54,450 nucleotides of DNA. Source: Microbacterium sp. SMR1. GTDB taxonomy: Bacteria; Actinomycetota; Actinomycetes; Actinomycetales; Microbacteriaceae. This document shows positions 45,920 through 54,450 of this stretch, piece after piece. Positions within the stretch are counted from its first letter, which is position 1. Each line of letters opens with the position of its first letter. The DNA is taken from contig NZ_QMBN01000004.1 of the NCBI RefSeq assembly GCF_003289625.1, positions 339,397-393,846 on the forward strand, read 5' to 3'. Made by a program: the position numbers and the translations under genes. The notes under the pieces are model-generated. The model was not told the origin of the DNA, did not search any database, and worked only from the letters and a program-made list of their open reading frames with translations.

Positions 45920-46753
45920 TCAGCTCGCACGGTGCAGCCCCTGGGCGACGGCGGTCGCGATGAGCCCGTGCACGTGCGGCCAGTCGTTGACGACCTGCGC
46001 GTACGTGACGCGGATGACGTGATAGCCCTGCAGCATCAGCCGTGCGTCGTGCTCGATGTCGGACGCACGTTGGCGCCCGACGTGGTGACCGCCGTCGATC
46101 TGCACGACGAGGCGCTCGCCCACGAGAAGGTCGACCGGCCGCCCCAGTATCCACACCTGCTGCCGGAGCGGCACCCCGAGCCACCGCAACCTCGGGGGAA
46201 GCATCGTCTCGAGACCGGAGTCGGAGTAAGGCGACGCCTGAGCCCACAGTCGGCGCGCGGCCGGCGGCAGGTCGAGCCTGCCCAGCACCTCACGCGAGGT
46301 CAGCTGCCGTCGCAGCGCGGACTCCCAGATCACGAGCGCGGGTTCGAACGGCTGACACCGCGCCACGGTGACCAGGACGTTCTCGATCGGGTCGACGAGC
46401 GCGTCCGGATGCCGCGGCACGGCGGGCGTGTGCCAGTGCACCGTCGCCCGCTGGGTGGGGGCCCGGCCCGCGTGCGGTCTCGCCGCGACGTGGGGCCGAT
46501 CATCGGCGAGGACCCACAGGCCGAGTCGCCGCGCTGCGCTGATGCACGCGATGACGACGCCGTGACGCGCGGCCGCGAGGAGTTCCGGGTCCGTGTCCGG
46601 GAGCGCGACCCATCCACGGCGCACCCGGAGCAGAGCTCCCGTCGCAATGGCGGTCTGCAGTCGGTGGCGCGAGGCGCCGGCGTCGTGCAGCGCGGCAGTT
46701 CGAGCGACGCCGCCGTTTCGCCGCATCCACGACGCGAGCTGGCTTTCGTCCAT
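45920..46753 (-). CDS. DUF559-domain protein 2 with AbiEi-like N-terminal winged helix
   Basis: A 277-residue protein. The first 60 residues (MDESQLASWMRRNGGVARTA, then LHDAGASRHRLQTAIATGAL and a RRGWVAL strand) match the AbiEi-type antitoxin winged helix found in front of many actinobacterial DUF559 proteins. The C-terminal part has the nuclease-like core: GRPVDLLVGERLVVQIDGGH (Asp and acidic metal position), ASDIEHDARLMLQGYHVIRVT. It is similar in plan to the protein at 38924 but shorter. No toxin gene is adjacent, so an antitoxin role is not supported. The ATG at 46753 is chosen over the longer Arg-rich frame. Confidence 0.82.
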   Translation of the reverse strand: MDESQLASWMRRNGGVARTAALHDAGASRHRLQTAIATGALLRVRRGWVALPDTDPELLAAARHGVVIACISAARRLGLWVLADDRPHVAARPHAGRAPTQRATVHWHTPAVPRHPDALVDPIENVLVTVARCQPFEPALVIWESALRRQLTSREVLGRLDLPPAARRLWAQASPYSDSGLETMLPPRLRWLGVPLRQQVWILGRPVDLLVGERLVVQIDGGHHVGRQRASDIEHDARLMLQGYHVIRVTYAQVVNDWPHVHGLIATAVAQGLHRAS

Positions 46754-46958
46754 GCCTCGATGCTCGGGCGCACGCGGCCTCCGAGGTGAGGCTCCGAGGC
46801 GGTTTGGGGACGCCCTCCCACCGATACGCGCGGGGGAGGAGCGCCCCCCGGGGTTTCCCACCCCTACGAGAGGAGTTCTGCGCCAGGGAGGGAGCTCGCG
46901 CCTTGCGCCTCCTCCGCTGCCCTGATCTCCTCCGCTACGCAGCCCGCCCGACCCGGAC

Positions 46959-48071
46959 TCACCCCGCCGGCAGCCGGAAGGGCGCGGCCGCGCGCGCCGT
47001 CGCATCCAGCGCGAGGTCGGCCAGAGTGGCGCCGACACCGGGCGCGAACTTGAAGCCGTGGCCCGAGAATCCCGCGCCCACCACCACCGAGCCGACGCGA
47101 TCCAGCACGAAGGCGCTGTCGTCGGTCGAGGTGTAGGTGCACGACAGGTGCACGGCGGATTCGGGGTCGAGCCCCGGCATCCATTCCCGCACGTACTCGA
47201 CGAGCGTCTCGTGGTGCGTCACCCGGTGCGGGCGCGCATCGGGATCGACGACGTCCCCGACGCGGTGAAACCCGACCTTGACCCCTTCGCCCGGCGTCGG
47301 CATCCCGTACACCGGCGCCGGGTAGCGCGCGGGGTCGAGCCGATGATTGAACGAGGGCCAGGGACCGGTCGTCGAAGCGAAATGCGCCGGGGTCTCCTCC
47401 GTGACCGTGAGGCGGGGCAAGCGGATGCCGGGCAGCAGGCCCTCGGTCCAAGCTCCGGCCGTCGCGACGACGACATCCGCGTCGACCTCGCCGCCGCTCG
47501 CCAGCCGCACCCGCGCGCCGCGCTCGCCGAGATCCTCGATGCCGGCGACAGGCGCGCCCCAGCGCACTTCGCCGCCGCCGCCCTGCACGCGGCGCTCCAG
47601 CTCGAGCATCGCCGCCGACGCCCGCGCCACGCCGGCGTCCGACGAGTACAGGACGTCGGTCTCGAATCGCATCCCCGGCCACCGCGCGCCCGCCTCCACG
47701 GCAGACAGCATCTCCGCGGGGATGCCGCGCGCGCCGAGGCTCCGCGCGATCGTCTCGAGCCCGTCGGCGTCGTCCGCGCCGCCGCCGAGGTCGCCGCCGA
47801 CGCCGTGCGTCACCAGCCCGTGCCGTCGCAGCAGCGGCTCCCCGCCGACCTCGCCGAGAGCGTCCCACCCGTCGCGGGCCCGCTGCAGCAGATCGAGGTA
47901 GTGCGCGTCGGCGTAGGCGTTGTTGAAGTTCCGGGTCGCGCCGTGCGACGCGCCGTGGGTGTGCCCCCGACCGAAGCGCTCGAGGACGAGGGGGCGCTCA
48001 CCCCGGCGGACGAGGGCCCACGCGGTGGCGAGGCCCATGATGCCCGCGCCGACGATCACGATGCGTGTCAT
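46959..48071 (-). CDS. Sarcosine / N-methyltryptophan oxidase-like FAD enzyme
   Basis: A 370-residue DAO-fold flavoenzyme: IVIVGAGIMGLATAWALVRRG (dinucleotide motif), HTHGASHGATRNFNNAY as in monomeric sarcosine oxidases, and a late VVGAGFSGHGFKFAPGVG. Cys311 in LSCTYTSTDD sits where monomeric sarcosine oxidase carries its covalent FAD (Cys315 in the Bacillus enzyme). It should oxidise a secondary amine such as sarcosine, releasing H2O2. Substrate uncertain. The roughly 200 bp downstream show no clear gene. Confidence 0.88.
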   Translation of the reverse strand: MTRIVIVGAGIMGLATAWALVRRGERPLVLERFGRGHTHGASHGATRNFNNAYADAHYLDLLQRARDGWDALGEVGGEPLLRRHGLVTHGVGGDLGGGADDADGLETIARSLGARGIPAEMLSAVEAGARWPGMRFETDVLYSSDAGVARASAAMLELERRVQGGGGEVRWGAPVAGIEDLGERGARVRLASGGEVDADVVVATAGAWTEGLLPGIRLPRLTVTEETPAHFASTTGPWPSFNHRLDPARYPAPVYGMPTPGEGVKVGFHRVGDVVDPDARPHRVTHHETLVEYVREWMPGLDPESAVHLSCTYTSTDDSAFVLDRVGSVVVGAGFSGHGFKFAPGVGATLADLALDATARAAAPFRLPAG

Positions 48072-48175
48072 GCCGCCAGCATCCCACCCGCCGCGGTCCG
48101 GGCGCGCGCACGAGCGCGCCCCGGCGTGCGATAGCCTGGTCGGCTCCGCAGTGGAGCGGAAAGGCCCGGTCCACG

Positions 48176-49864
48176 ATGGGATCGCTCGACATACAGGGTG
48201 TCTCGTACACCCTCCCCGACGGCAGGCCGCTGCTCGACGAGGTCACGTTCCGCGTCGGCGCGGGTTCGACGACCGCGCTGATCGGGCAGAACGGCGCGGG
48301 AAAGACGACGCTGCTGCGCATCATCCGAGGGGATGCCGCGGCCCACGGCGGTGTCGTCCAGATCGACGGCGGCCTCGGGGTCATGGACCAGTTCGTGGGG
48401 CACGGCGGCGCCGGTGAGACCGTCCACGACCTGCTGATCGCGGTCGCGCCCGATCGCGTCCGTCGTGCGGCCCGTGAGCTGGATGACGCCGAGAACGCCG
48501 TGATCGCGTCCGACGAGCTCGACACCCAGATGCGCTACGCCGCCGCGATCGCCGACTACGCCGACGCGGGCGGCTACGAATACGAGACGGTGTGGGACAC
48601 CTGCACGACGGCGGCCCTCGGTGTGCCGTTCGAGCGGGCGCGCTACCGCGAGCTGACGACGCTCTCGGGCGGCGAGCAGAAGCGGCTCGCTCTCGAGGCA
48701 CTGCTCCGCGGGCCCGACGAGGTGCTGCTCCTCGACGAGCCCGACAACTATCTCGACGTCCCGGGCAAGCGCTGGCTCGAGGACCGCCTGCGCGAGACGG
48801 CGAAGACGGTCCTGCTCGTTTCGCACGACCGCGAGCTGCTCGCCCGTGCCGCCGACCGCATCGTCACTCTCGAGGCCGGGGGAGCGGGCAGCACCGCCTG
48901 GGTCCACGGCGGGAGCTTCGAGACCTATCACCGCGCCCGCGACGACCGGATGGCCCGGCTCGACGAGCTGCGCCGCCGGTGGGACGAGGAGCACGCGAAG
49001 CTGAAGAGATTCGTCGCCGATATGAAGGCGAAGGCCGCGGCCAGCGACGAGTTCGCGTCGCGATACCGCGCGGCGCAGACGCGGCTGCGCCGGTTCGAGG
49101 AGGCCGGGCCGCCCGAGGAGCGGCCGGCCGAGCAGAACCTCGAGCTGCGCCTGCGCGGCTCGCGCACCGGCAAACGCGCGGTCGTCGCCGACGGGCTGGA
49201 ACTCGTCGGCCTCATGCGGCCGTTCGACCTGGAGGTCTGGTTCGGCGACCGTGTCGCGGTGCTGGGCTCCAACGGCTCGGGCAAGTCGCACTTCCTGCGT
49301 CTCCTCGCCGCAGGCGGCACGGAGCCCGACGCCCTGCTCGGACACGTCACCGCCGTCGGCTCCGCCCTCGAGCCGGTCGAGCACGCGGGGACCGTGACGC
49401 TCGGCGCGCGGGTCGTCCCGGGCTGGTTCGCCCAGACCCACCGGCATCCGGAGTTCACCGGCCGCACGCTGCTCGAGATCCTGCATCGGGGCGACGATCG
49501 CCGAGCCGGGATGCCGCGGGATGCCGCGAGCTCGGCGCTCGACCGCTATGGGCTCGTCCGCCAGGCGGAGCAGAGCTTCGACAGCCTGTCCGGTGGTCAG
49601 CAGGCGCGGTTCCAGGTGCTGCTGCTCGAGCTGTCGGGTGCGACGCTGCTGCTGCTCGACGAGCCCACCGACAACCTCGACCTCACGTCGGCCGAGGCGC
49701 TCGAGCTCGCGCTCACCGCTTTCGAGGGGACGGTGCTCGCGGTGACCCACGACCGTTGGTTCGCGCGTTCGTTCGACCGCTTCGTCGTCTTCGGCGGCGA
49801 CGGACGCGTCTACGAGTCGAATGAGCCCGTCTGGGACGAGCAGCGGGTCGCGCGCGCCCGTTGA
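48176..49864 (+). CDS. ABC-F family ATPase
   Basis: A 562-residue protein with two fused ABC domains and no membrane segments. Domain 1: GQNGAGKTT, LSGGEQKRLALE, LLLDEPDNYLD. A charged linker of about 80 residues (ARLDELRRRWDEEHAKLKRF) follows. Domain 2: GSNGSGKSH, LSGGQQARFQVL, LLLDEPTDNLD. ABC-F proteins act on ribosomes, in translation regulation or antibiotic protection; which applies here is not decidable. The ATG at 48176 gives MGSLDIQGVSYTLPDG, the natural beginning of domain 1. A terminator follows. Confidence 0.92.
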   Translation: MGSLDIQGVSYTLPDGRPLLDEVTFRVGAGSTTALIGQNGAGKTTLLRIIRGDAAAHGGVVQIDGGLGVMDQFVGHGGAGETVHDLLIAVAPDRVRRAARELDDAENAVIASDELDTQMRYAAAIADYADAGGYEYETVWDTCTTAALGVPFERARYRELTTLSGGEQKRLALEALLRGPDEVLLLDEPDNYLDVPGKRWLEDRLRETAKTVLLVSHDRELLARAADRIVTLEAGGAGSTAWVHGGSFETYHRARDDRMARLDELRRRWDEEHAKLKRFVADMKAKAAASDEFASRYRAAQTRLRRFEEAGPPEERPAEQNLELRLRGSRTGKRAVVADGLELVGLMRPFDLEVWFGDRVAVLGSNGSGKSHFLRLLAAGGTEPDALLGHVTAVGSALEPVEHAGTVTLGARVVPGWFAQTHRHPEFTGRTLLEILHRGDDRRAGMPRDAASSALDRYGLVRQAEQSFDSLSGGQQARFQVLLLELSGATLLLLDEPTDNLDLTSAEALELALTAFEGTVLAVTHDRWFARSFDRFVVFGGDGRVYESNEPVWDEQRVARAR

Positions 49865-49870
49865 GCTGAC

Positions 49871-49901
49871 GGCCGGTCCGGCGGTCGTGTCCGGACCGGC
49901 C
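49871..49901 (+). terminator. Terminator after the ABC-F gene
   Basis: GGCCGGTCCGG (49871-49881) and CCGGACCGGCC (49891-49901) form a perfect 11-bp stem with a 9-base loop, six bases after the stop codon. Confidence 0.75.
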
Positions 49902-49921
49902 GGTAGGCTGGAGGAGTGACC

Positions 49922-51040
49922 ATGGAGATCGAGCTCGGCCGCGCCAAGCGCGCCCGTCGGGCCTACGCGTTCGACGACATCGCTGTGGTGCCCTCGCGGC
50001 GCACCCGCAACACCGAGGACGTGTCGACCGCGTGGTCGATCGACGCCTTCCAGTTCTCGATCCCGGTGCTCGGCGCCCCGATGGACTCGGTCATGAGCCC
50101 TCGGACGGCCATCATGCTCGGTCAGCTCGGCGGACTCGGCGTGCTCGATCTCGAAGGGCTCTGGACGCGGTACGACGACCCCGAGCCGCTGCTCGCCGAG
50201 ATCGCGGGGCTGCCCGACGCGTCGGCGACCCGACGCATGCAAGAGCTCTACGCCGAGCCGATCAAGCCCGAGCTCGTGCGCGACCGCCTGGCCGAGATCC
50301 GCGCGGCCGGCGTCACGGTCGCCGGCTCGCTGACCCCGCAGCGCACGCAGGAGCTGTACGAGACCGTCGTCGCCGCCGGCGTCGACCTGTTCGTCATCCG
50401 CGGCACCACGGTGTCGGCCGAGCACGTCTCGAGCGTCGACGAGCCGCTGAACCTCAAGAAGTTCATCTACGACCTCGACGTCCCGGTGATCGTCGGCGGC
50501 GCCGCGACTTACACCGCGGCCCTGCACCTCATGCGCACCGGTGCTGCGGGCGTGCTCGTCGGCTTCGGCGGCGGTGCCGCCTCGACCACGCGCGCGACGC
50601 TGGGCCTCCACGCTCCCATGGCCACGGCGGTCGCCGATGTCGCCGGGGCCCGCCGTGACTACCTCGACGAGTCGGGCGGACGGTACGTCCACGTCATCGC
50701 CGACGGCGGCGTCGGCACGTCCGGCGACATCGTCAAGGCGCTCGCCATGGGCGCCGACGCGGTCATGCTCGGCGTCGCCCTGGCGCGCGCGACGGATGCC
50801 CCCGGCCAGGGGTTCCACTGGGGCCCCGAGGCCCACCACGCTCAGCTCCCGCGCGGCCGCCGCGTCGCCGTCGAGCAGGTCGGCTCCCTCGAAGAGGTGC
50901 TCTACGGCCCGGCACCGGTGGCCGACGGCACCGCGAACCTCATCGGCGCGCTGAAGAAGTCGATGGCGACGACCGGCTACTCCGATCTCAAGGAGTTCCA
51001 GCGCGTGGAGGTCGTGGTGGCGCCGTACAGCGTGCGGTGA
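49922..51040 (+). CDS. guaB3: GuaB3 family IMP dehydrogenase-related protein
   Basis: A 372-residue single-domain TIM-barrel protein of the IMPDH/GMP reductase superfamily without CBS domains. FDDIAVVPSRRTRNTEDVST, PVLGAPMDSVMSP, LHLMRTGAAGVLVGFGGGAA, YVHVIADGGVGTSGDIVKAL and YSDLKEFQ are typical of actinobacterial GuaB3. The catalytic Cys loop of IMPDH is replaced by GGGAASTTR, and the whole protein has no cysteine. GuaB3 proteins have been linked to GMP reductase activity in cyanobacteria; activity here is unknown. GGAGG lies before the ATG at 49922. It begins a likely operon with SURF1, DUF3817 and guaA. Confidence 0.93.
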   Translation: MEIELGRAKRARRAYAFDDIAVVPSRRTRNTEDVSTAWSIDAFQFSIPVLGAPMDSVMSPRTAIMLGQLGGLGVLDLEGLWTRYDDPEPLLAEIAGLPDASATRRMQELYAEPIKPELVRDRLAEIRAAGVTVAGSLTPQRTQELYETVVAAGVDLFVIRGTTVSAEHVSSVDEPLNLKKFIYDLDVPVIVGGAATYTAALHLMRTGAAGVLVGFGGGAASTTRATLGLHAPMATAVADVAGARRDYLDESGGRYVHVIADGGVGTSGDIVKALAMGADAVMLGVALARATDAPGQGFHWGPEAHHAQLPRGRRVAVEQVGSLEEVLYGPAPVADGTANLIGALKKSMATTGYSDLKEFQRVEVVVAPYSVR

Positions 51041-51041
51041 C

Positions 51042-51923
51042 ATGAGCTCGACCGACTCGGTTCCGCCACAGGCGTCGACGGCGGCCTTCGCGCCGACGTT
51101 GCGCGAGGTCATGCTGCGCCCGTGGTGGCTGGGCATGCTCGCGTTCGCCCTGCTCGTGGCGGCGGTCTTCGCGTGGCTCGGCCAATGGCAGCTCTCGCGC
51201 GCCGTCGACACGTCGCCCCCGCCGCCAGGTCAGACCGAGCAGGTGCGCCCGCTCGCCGACGTCGCCGAACCCGGGGAGTATCTCCCCGAGCCGCTCGTCG
51301 GTCAGCGGGTAGAGGTGAGCGGCTCGTTCGTCGCCGGCGACTTCGACGTCGTGTCGTCGCGATTCGACCGGGGTGAAGAGGGGTACTGGGTCACGGGGCA
51401 ATTGCGGGTCGATCCCGAGTCCGCGCGATCGTCGGAGCCGACCTCGCTCGCCGTCGCGGTGGGATGGACCTCGGATCGGGCCGAGGCGGATGCCGTTGCG
51501 GCAGCCCTCGACGCCGATCCGCCGCAGGATGTCGTGCTCACGGGGCGAATCATCTCCGACGAGGGGCCTGCTCTGCCCGGACGCGGGGCCGGTCCGCAGG
51601 AGATGACGCGGATGTCGCCGGCAGCTCTCCTCAGCCGCTGGCACGACACCGCGGGGCTCGACGTCTACCGCGGCTACCTCACCTCCGCGGAATCCTTCGG
51701 GGGACTCACCGCGATCCACTCGCCGGCACCCGAAGAGCGGTCGAACGTCAACTGGCTCAACATCTTCTACGCCGTGGAGTGGGCGGTCTTCGCGGGCTTC
51801 GCGTTCTACATGTGGTACCGCCTCGCCAAGGACGCGTGGGAGAAGGAGCTCGAAGACCTCGAGGACGAGCACGAGGACGCCGACGTCCCCGCAGCGGGAA
51901 GCGCGCCGTCGGGCCGCGACTAG
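51042..51923 (+). CDS. SURF1-family protein
   Basis: A 293-residue protein with two transmembrane helices (about residues 28-47 and 240-260) bracketing an external domain, the SURF1 plan. LGQWQLSRAV after the first helix and SNVNWLNIFYAVEWAVFAGF before the second are family signatures. SURF1 helps assemble cytochrome c oxidase. An acidic tail (EKELEDLEDEHEDAD) ends it. It starts one base after the guaB3 stop. Confidence 0.9.
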   Translation: MSSTDSVPPQASTAAFAPTLREVMLRPWWLGMLAFALLVAAVFAWLGQWQLSRAVDTSPPPPGQTEQVRPLADVAEPGEYLPEPLVGQRVEVSGSFVAGDFDVVSSRFDRGEEGYWVTGQLRVDPESARSSEPTSLAVAVGWTSDRAEADAVAAALDADPPQDVVLTGRIISDEGPALPGRGAGPQEMTRMSPAALLSRWHDTAGLDVYRGYLTSAESFGGLTAIHSPAPEERSNVNWLNIFYAVEWAVFAGFAFYMWYRLAKDAWEKELEDLEDEHEDADVPAAGSAPSGRD

Positions 51924-51933
51924 ACTGGACGCC

Positions 51934-52455
51934 ATGCCTCGCGCCCCGAAACTCGCCACGTTCCCGGCGATCCGGAACGCTCTGCGCTTCTACCAGATCT
52001 GTTCGGTGATCACGGGTGTCGGCCTGCTGCTCCTGCTCGCGGAGATGATCCTGAAGTACACCCCGATCCACACCGAGCTCTTCGCCGGCGGCTCGGGTGG
52101 GTTGCTCTGGTTCGCGCCGGTGATCGCGGGCGCCGACTGCGAGTGGTGGTCGCTGTTCCTGCCGCAGACGAACTCGTGCGAGATGCTCTCGACGGGCGAC
52201 GGGTTCAACATCTCGCTCGCGATCCTCGTGGTGCACGGTTGGTTCTACGTCGTGTACCTGTTTTCGTGCTTCCGCGTGTGGAGTCTCATGCGCTGGTCGT
52301 TCCCCCGCTTCATCCTGCTCGCGCTCGGCGGCGTCGTTCCCGCCCTGTCGTTCTTCATGGAGGCCCGCGTCGCACGCGAGGTGAGGACGTACCTCGCCGA
52401 GCGCGAAGCCGCTGAGGCAGCCGCATCCATCCCCGCCACGGAAGGCACCCGATGA
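51934..52455 (+). CDS. DUF3817 family membrane protein
   Basis: A 173-residue protein with about three to four transmembrane segments: [39 protein letters not shown] and [20 protein letters not shown]. The central loop, with two cysteines (ADCEWW, NSCEM), is longer than in typical members near 100 residues. Function unknown. It overlaps guaA by 4 bp (ATGA) and lies 10 bases after the SURF1 gene; a DUF3817 gene beside guaA is a recurring actinobacterial arrangement. Confidence 0.86.
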   Translation: MPRAPKLATFPAIRNALRFYQICSVITGVGLLLLLAEMILKYTPIHTELFAGGSGGLLWFAPVIAGADCEWWSLFLPQTNSCEMLSTGDGFNISLAILVVHGWFYVVYLFSCFRVWSLMRWSFPRFILLALGGVVPALSFFMEARVAREVRTYLAEREAAEAAASIPATEGTR

Positions 52456-54032
52456 CCACACAGACCGAAACGTCGCAGCGTCCTGTCCTCGTCGTCGACT
52501 TCGGCGCGCAGTACGCCCAGCTCATCGCCCGCCGCGTGCGTGAGGCGGGGGTGTACAGCGAGCTCGTCCCGCACACCGCGACGGCCGAGGAGATCGCAGC
52601 GAAGGAGCCGGTGGGCATCATCCTCTCCGGTGGCCCCTCGTCGGTGTACGAGCCCGGTGCCCCGGCTCTCGATCCGGGAGTGTTCGATCTCGGCGTCCCG
52701 ACGCTCGGCATCTGCTACGGCTTCCAGGTGATGGCTCAGACGCTCGGCGGCGAGGTCGCCAACACCGGACTCCGCGAGTACGGCGCGACCGACGCGACCA
52801 TCGTGACGGAGGGCACGCTGCTCGAGGGGCAGCCCCCCGAGCAGAACGTGTGGATGAGCCACGGCGACCAGGTCTCGCGTGCGCCGGAGGGCTTCGAGGT
52901 GCTCGCCCGGACTGCGGCGACCCCGGTGGCAGCGTTCGCCAACGACGTGCGCAAGTTCTACGGCGTGCAGTGGCACCCCGAGGTGAAGCACTCCGACCAC
53001 GGGCAGAACGTGCTCGAGAACTTCCTGCACAAGGCCGCGGGACTCCCGGCGGACTGGAACAGCGGCAACGTCATCGCCGAGCAGGTCGAGCGCATCCGCC
53101 AGCAGGTGGGCTCGGGCCGGGTGATCTCGGCGCTGTCGGGCGGTGTGGACTCAGCGGTATCGACCGCGCTCGTGCACAAGGCGGTCGGCGACAAGCTGAC
53201 CGCGATCTTCGTCGACCACGGGCTGCTCCGGAAGGGTGAGCGGGAACAGGTCGAGAACGACTACGTCGCGTCGACGGGAGTCCGGCTGATCACGGTCGAT
53301 GCGCGCGAGCGTTTCCTCGAGGCCCTCGCGGGCGTCAGCGATCCGGAGCAGAAGCGCAAGATCATCGGCCGCGAGTTCATCCGCGCGTTCGAACAGGCCG
53401 AGCGCGACCTGATGGCCGAGGCGGCCGCCGACGGGGAGCCGATCCGCTTCCTCGTGCAGGGGACGCTGTACCCGGATGTCGTGGAGTCCGGCGGCGGTGC
53501 CGGCACGGCGAACATCAAGAGTCACCACAACGTCGGCGGATTGCCCGAAGACCTGCAGTTCGAGCTGATCGAGCCGCTGCGAACCCTGTTCAAGGACGAG
53601 GTCCGTGCCATCGGGCGCGAGCTGGGTCTGCCCGAGGCCATCGTCGGGCGCCAGCCGTTTCCGGGGCCCGGCCTCGGAATCCGCATCGTGGGCGAGGTCA
53701 CCGCTGATCGTCTCGAGATCCTGCGTGACGCCGACGCCATCGCGCGCGCCGAGCTGACGAAGGCGGGGCTCGATGCCGAGATCTGGCAGTGCCCCGTCGT
53801 GCTGCTCGCCGATGTCCGATCGGTGGGCGTCCAGGGGGATGGCCGCACCTACGGTCACCCGATCGTCCTCCGTCCCGTCTCGAGCGAAGACGCCATGACC
53901 GCCGACTGGACGCGGCTGCCCTACGACGTGCTGTCGAAGATCTCGAACCGCATCACGAACGAGGTCCGCGAGGTCAACCGCGTGGTGCTCGATGTCACGT
54001 CGAAGCCCCCGGGGACGATCGAGTGGGAGTGA
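52452..54032 (+). CDS. guaA: GMP synthase (glutamine-hydrolysing)
   Basis: The 526-residue enzyme has a class I glutaminase ([25 protein letters not shown] with Cys88, GVQWHPEV), an ATP pyrophosphatase domain ([15 protein letters not shown]) and the C-terminal dimerisation domain ending KPPGTIEWE. It converts XMP to GMP. Cotranscribed with guaB3, SURF1 and DUF3817. The terminator that follows ends the operon. Confidence 0.98.
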   Translation: MTTQTETSQRPVLVVDFGAQYAQLIARRVREAGVYSELVPHTATAEEIAAKEPVGIILSGGPSSVYEPGAPALDPGVFDLGVPTLGICYGFQVMAQTLGGEVANTGLREYGATDATIVTEGTLLEGQPPEQNVWMSHGDQVSRAPEGFEVLARTAATPVAAFANDVRKFYGVQWHPEVKHSDHGQNVLENFLHKAAGLPADWNSGNVIAEQVERIRQQVGSGRVISALSGGVDSAVSTALVHKAVGDKLTAIFVDHGLLRKGEREQVENDYVASTGVRLITVDARERFLEALAGVSDPEQKRKIIGREFIRAFEQAERDLMAEAAADGEPIRFLVQGTLYPDVVESGGGAGTANIKSHHNVGGLPEDLQFELIEPLRTLFKDEVRAIGRELGLPEAIVGRQPFPGPGLGIRIVGEVTADRLEILRDADAIARAELTKAGLDAEIWQCPVVLLADVRSVGVQGDGRTYGHPIVLRPVSSEDAMTADWTRLPYDVLSKISNRITNEVREVNRVVLDVTSKPPGTIEWE

Positions 54033-54060
54033 GCGCGCGAGCGACGCTCCACAGCGAGAC

Positions 54061-54102
54061 GGCGGATGCCGCGGCCGAACAAGCCGCGGCACCCGCCGTT
54101 TT
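54061..54102 (+). terminator. Strong terminator after guaA
   Basis: GGCGG-A-TGCCGCGGC (54061-54075) pairs with GCCGCGGCA-C-CCGCC (54083-54097), one mismatch in 15, with a 7-base loop. It is followed by GTTTT, the clearest T-run terminator in the window. Confidence 0.88.
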
Positions 54103-54450
54103 CCGCGTCATGGCGCGGATCGCAGGCCTCCCGAGGCCGCGCGACACGCCCGGGATGTCACGCCGCTTTGCCACGATGCCGGGAGCCGCGTAACTTATTA
54201 CTTGTTCGCCCCACAGGGAAGAGCGAGAAGGCCGGAAGGCCTACGCCCCCTCAAGCGGAGAACGAATCCCATCCCAAACCTCTTGCGAGAACAAGGCGCT
54301 TGCGTCTAGGATGGAACCTCCACCCCGAACAGCAGTCCTGGACTGACACGGAACCTCGTTCCGACGACAGATCGAAGCGCGTCGCGGTGGGGTATGGTTG
54401 TGAAGTTGCCCTCTGGGCTGGCTGTGAGGTCAGTTGGGGGAGCGTCCGAT
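54103..54450 (+). other. Gene-free leader region at the right edge
   Basis: About 350 bases without a convincing ORF. Two promoter-like sequences, then GAAGTTGCCCTC and GGGAGCG motifs, suggest a long non-coding leader belonging to something beyond the edge. The TATGGTTGTGAAGTTGCCC stretch reminds me of rRNA operon leaders in related actinobacteria, but the window ends before any rRNA sequence. Confidence 0.3.
54283..54312 (+). promoter_or_regulatory. Candidate sigma-70 promoter
   Basis: TTGCGA (54283-54288) and TAGGAT (54307-54312) have an 18-base spacer. A second weaker -10 (TATGGT, 54393-54398) lies 80 bases downstream. No start codon is obvious before the window ends. Confidence 0.4.

Noticed and set aside
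45920..46753. A type IV toxin-antitoxin system
   Set aside because: Only the AbiEi-like N-terminal domain is present, fused to DUF559; no AbiEii-type toxin gene lies beside it.
48068..51211. A 1047-codon open frame on the minus strand across the ABC-F and GuaB3 genes
   Set aside because: It spans two well-supported genes and their terminator, and its translation is low complexity.

Overview
The window looks like chromosomal DNA of a high-GC actinobacterium, most likely Microbacteriaceae and Microbacterium-like. The support is roughly 70% GC, frequent GTG starts, 4-bp stop/start overlaps, an actinobacterial GuaB3 beside a SURF1-family gene, a CIRCE-controlled groES with no groEL next to it, and an actinobacterial glmS-acpS-alr-tsaE-tsaB-rimI-tsaD operon. 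I see no phage, insertion sequence, CRISPR array, tRNA or rRNA gene. Assignments rest on reading translations and motifs; no database search was run.

Layout. 1-5.8 kb: the start of a galactofuranose/ribose-type sugar-binding lipoprotein (minus strand) under two LacI-type operators, a choloylglycine hydrolase/penicillin acylase, a small CsbD protein, a region-2-only sigma-like protein, and an overlapping LLM oxidoreductase + GH13 enzyme pair. 5.9-9.1 kb (minus): a BY-kinase/tyrosine phosphatase pair with a hypothetical membrane protein. 9.1-14.4 kb: a CPBP protease, an unusual membrane HATPase protein, and two orphan sensor kinases. 14.6-16.9 kb: rplM-rpsI-glmM. 17-21 kb: a 1350-residue surface protein with nine IPT/TIG repeats and a sortase-like tail. 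21.2-26.3 kb: FAD reductase, a second membrane HATPase paralogue, an exopolyphosphatase and coaA. 26.4-34.2 kb: a secreted lipase-like hydrolase, then glmS, acpS, alr and the t6A-tRNA genes. 34.2-36.9 kb: a methyltransferase, CIRCE-groES and rarD.

37-44 kb holds a branched-chain amino-acid-type ABC system: binding protein on plus, livH-livM-livG-livF on minus. Between the two parts lie a DUF559 nuclease-like gene and a striking 430-bp non-coding array, in which four copies of a 52-53-bp imperfect hairpin are spaced by G-rich hexamer arrays. 44.3-54 kb carries guanine nucleotide genes (guaB, guaB3, guaA) interspersed with a second DUF559 gene, a sarcosine-oxidase-like enzyme, an ABC-F protein, SURF1 and DUF3817. 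The last 400 bp contain a strong terminator and promoter-like sequence.

The most unusual points are the hairpin/G-quadruplex array at 38.5-38.9 kb, the two HATPase-like membrane paralogues that lack the G1-box aspartate, the livH fusion to an extracytoplasmic beta-sandwich domain, and a window-wide excess of the heptamer GGATGCC on both strands.
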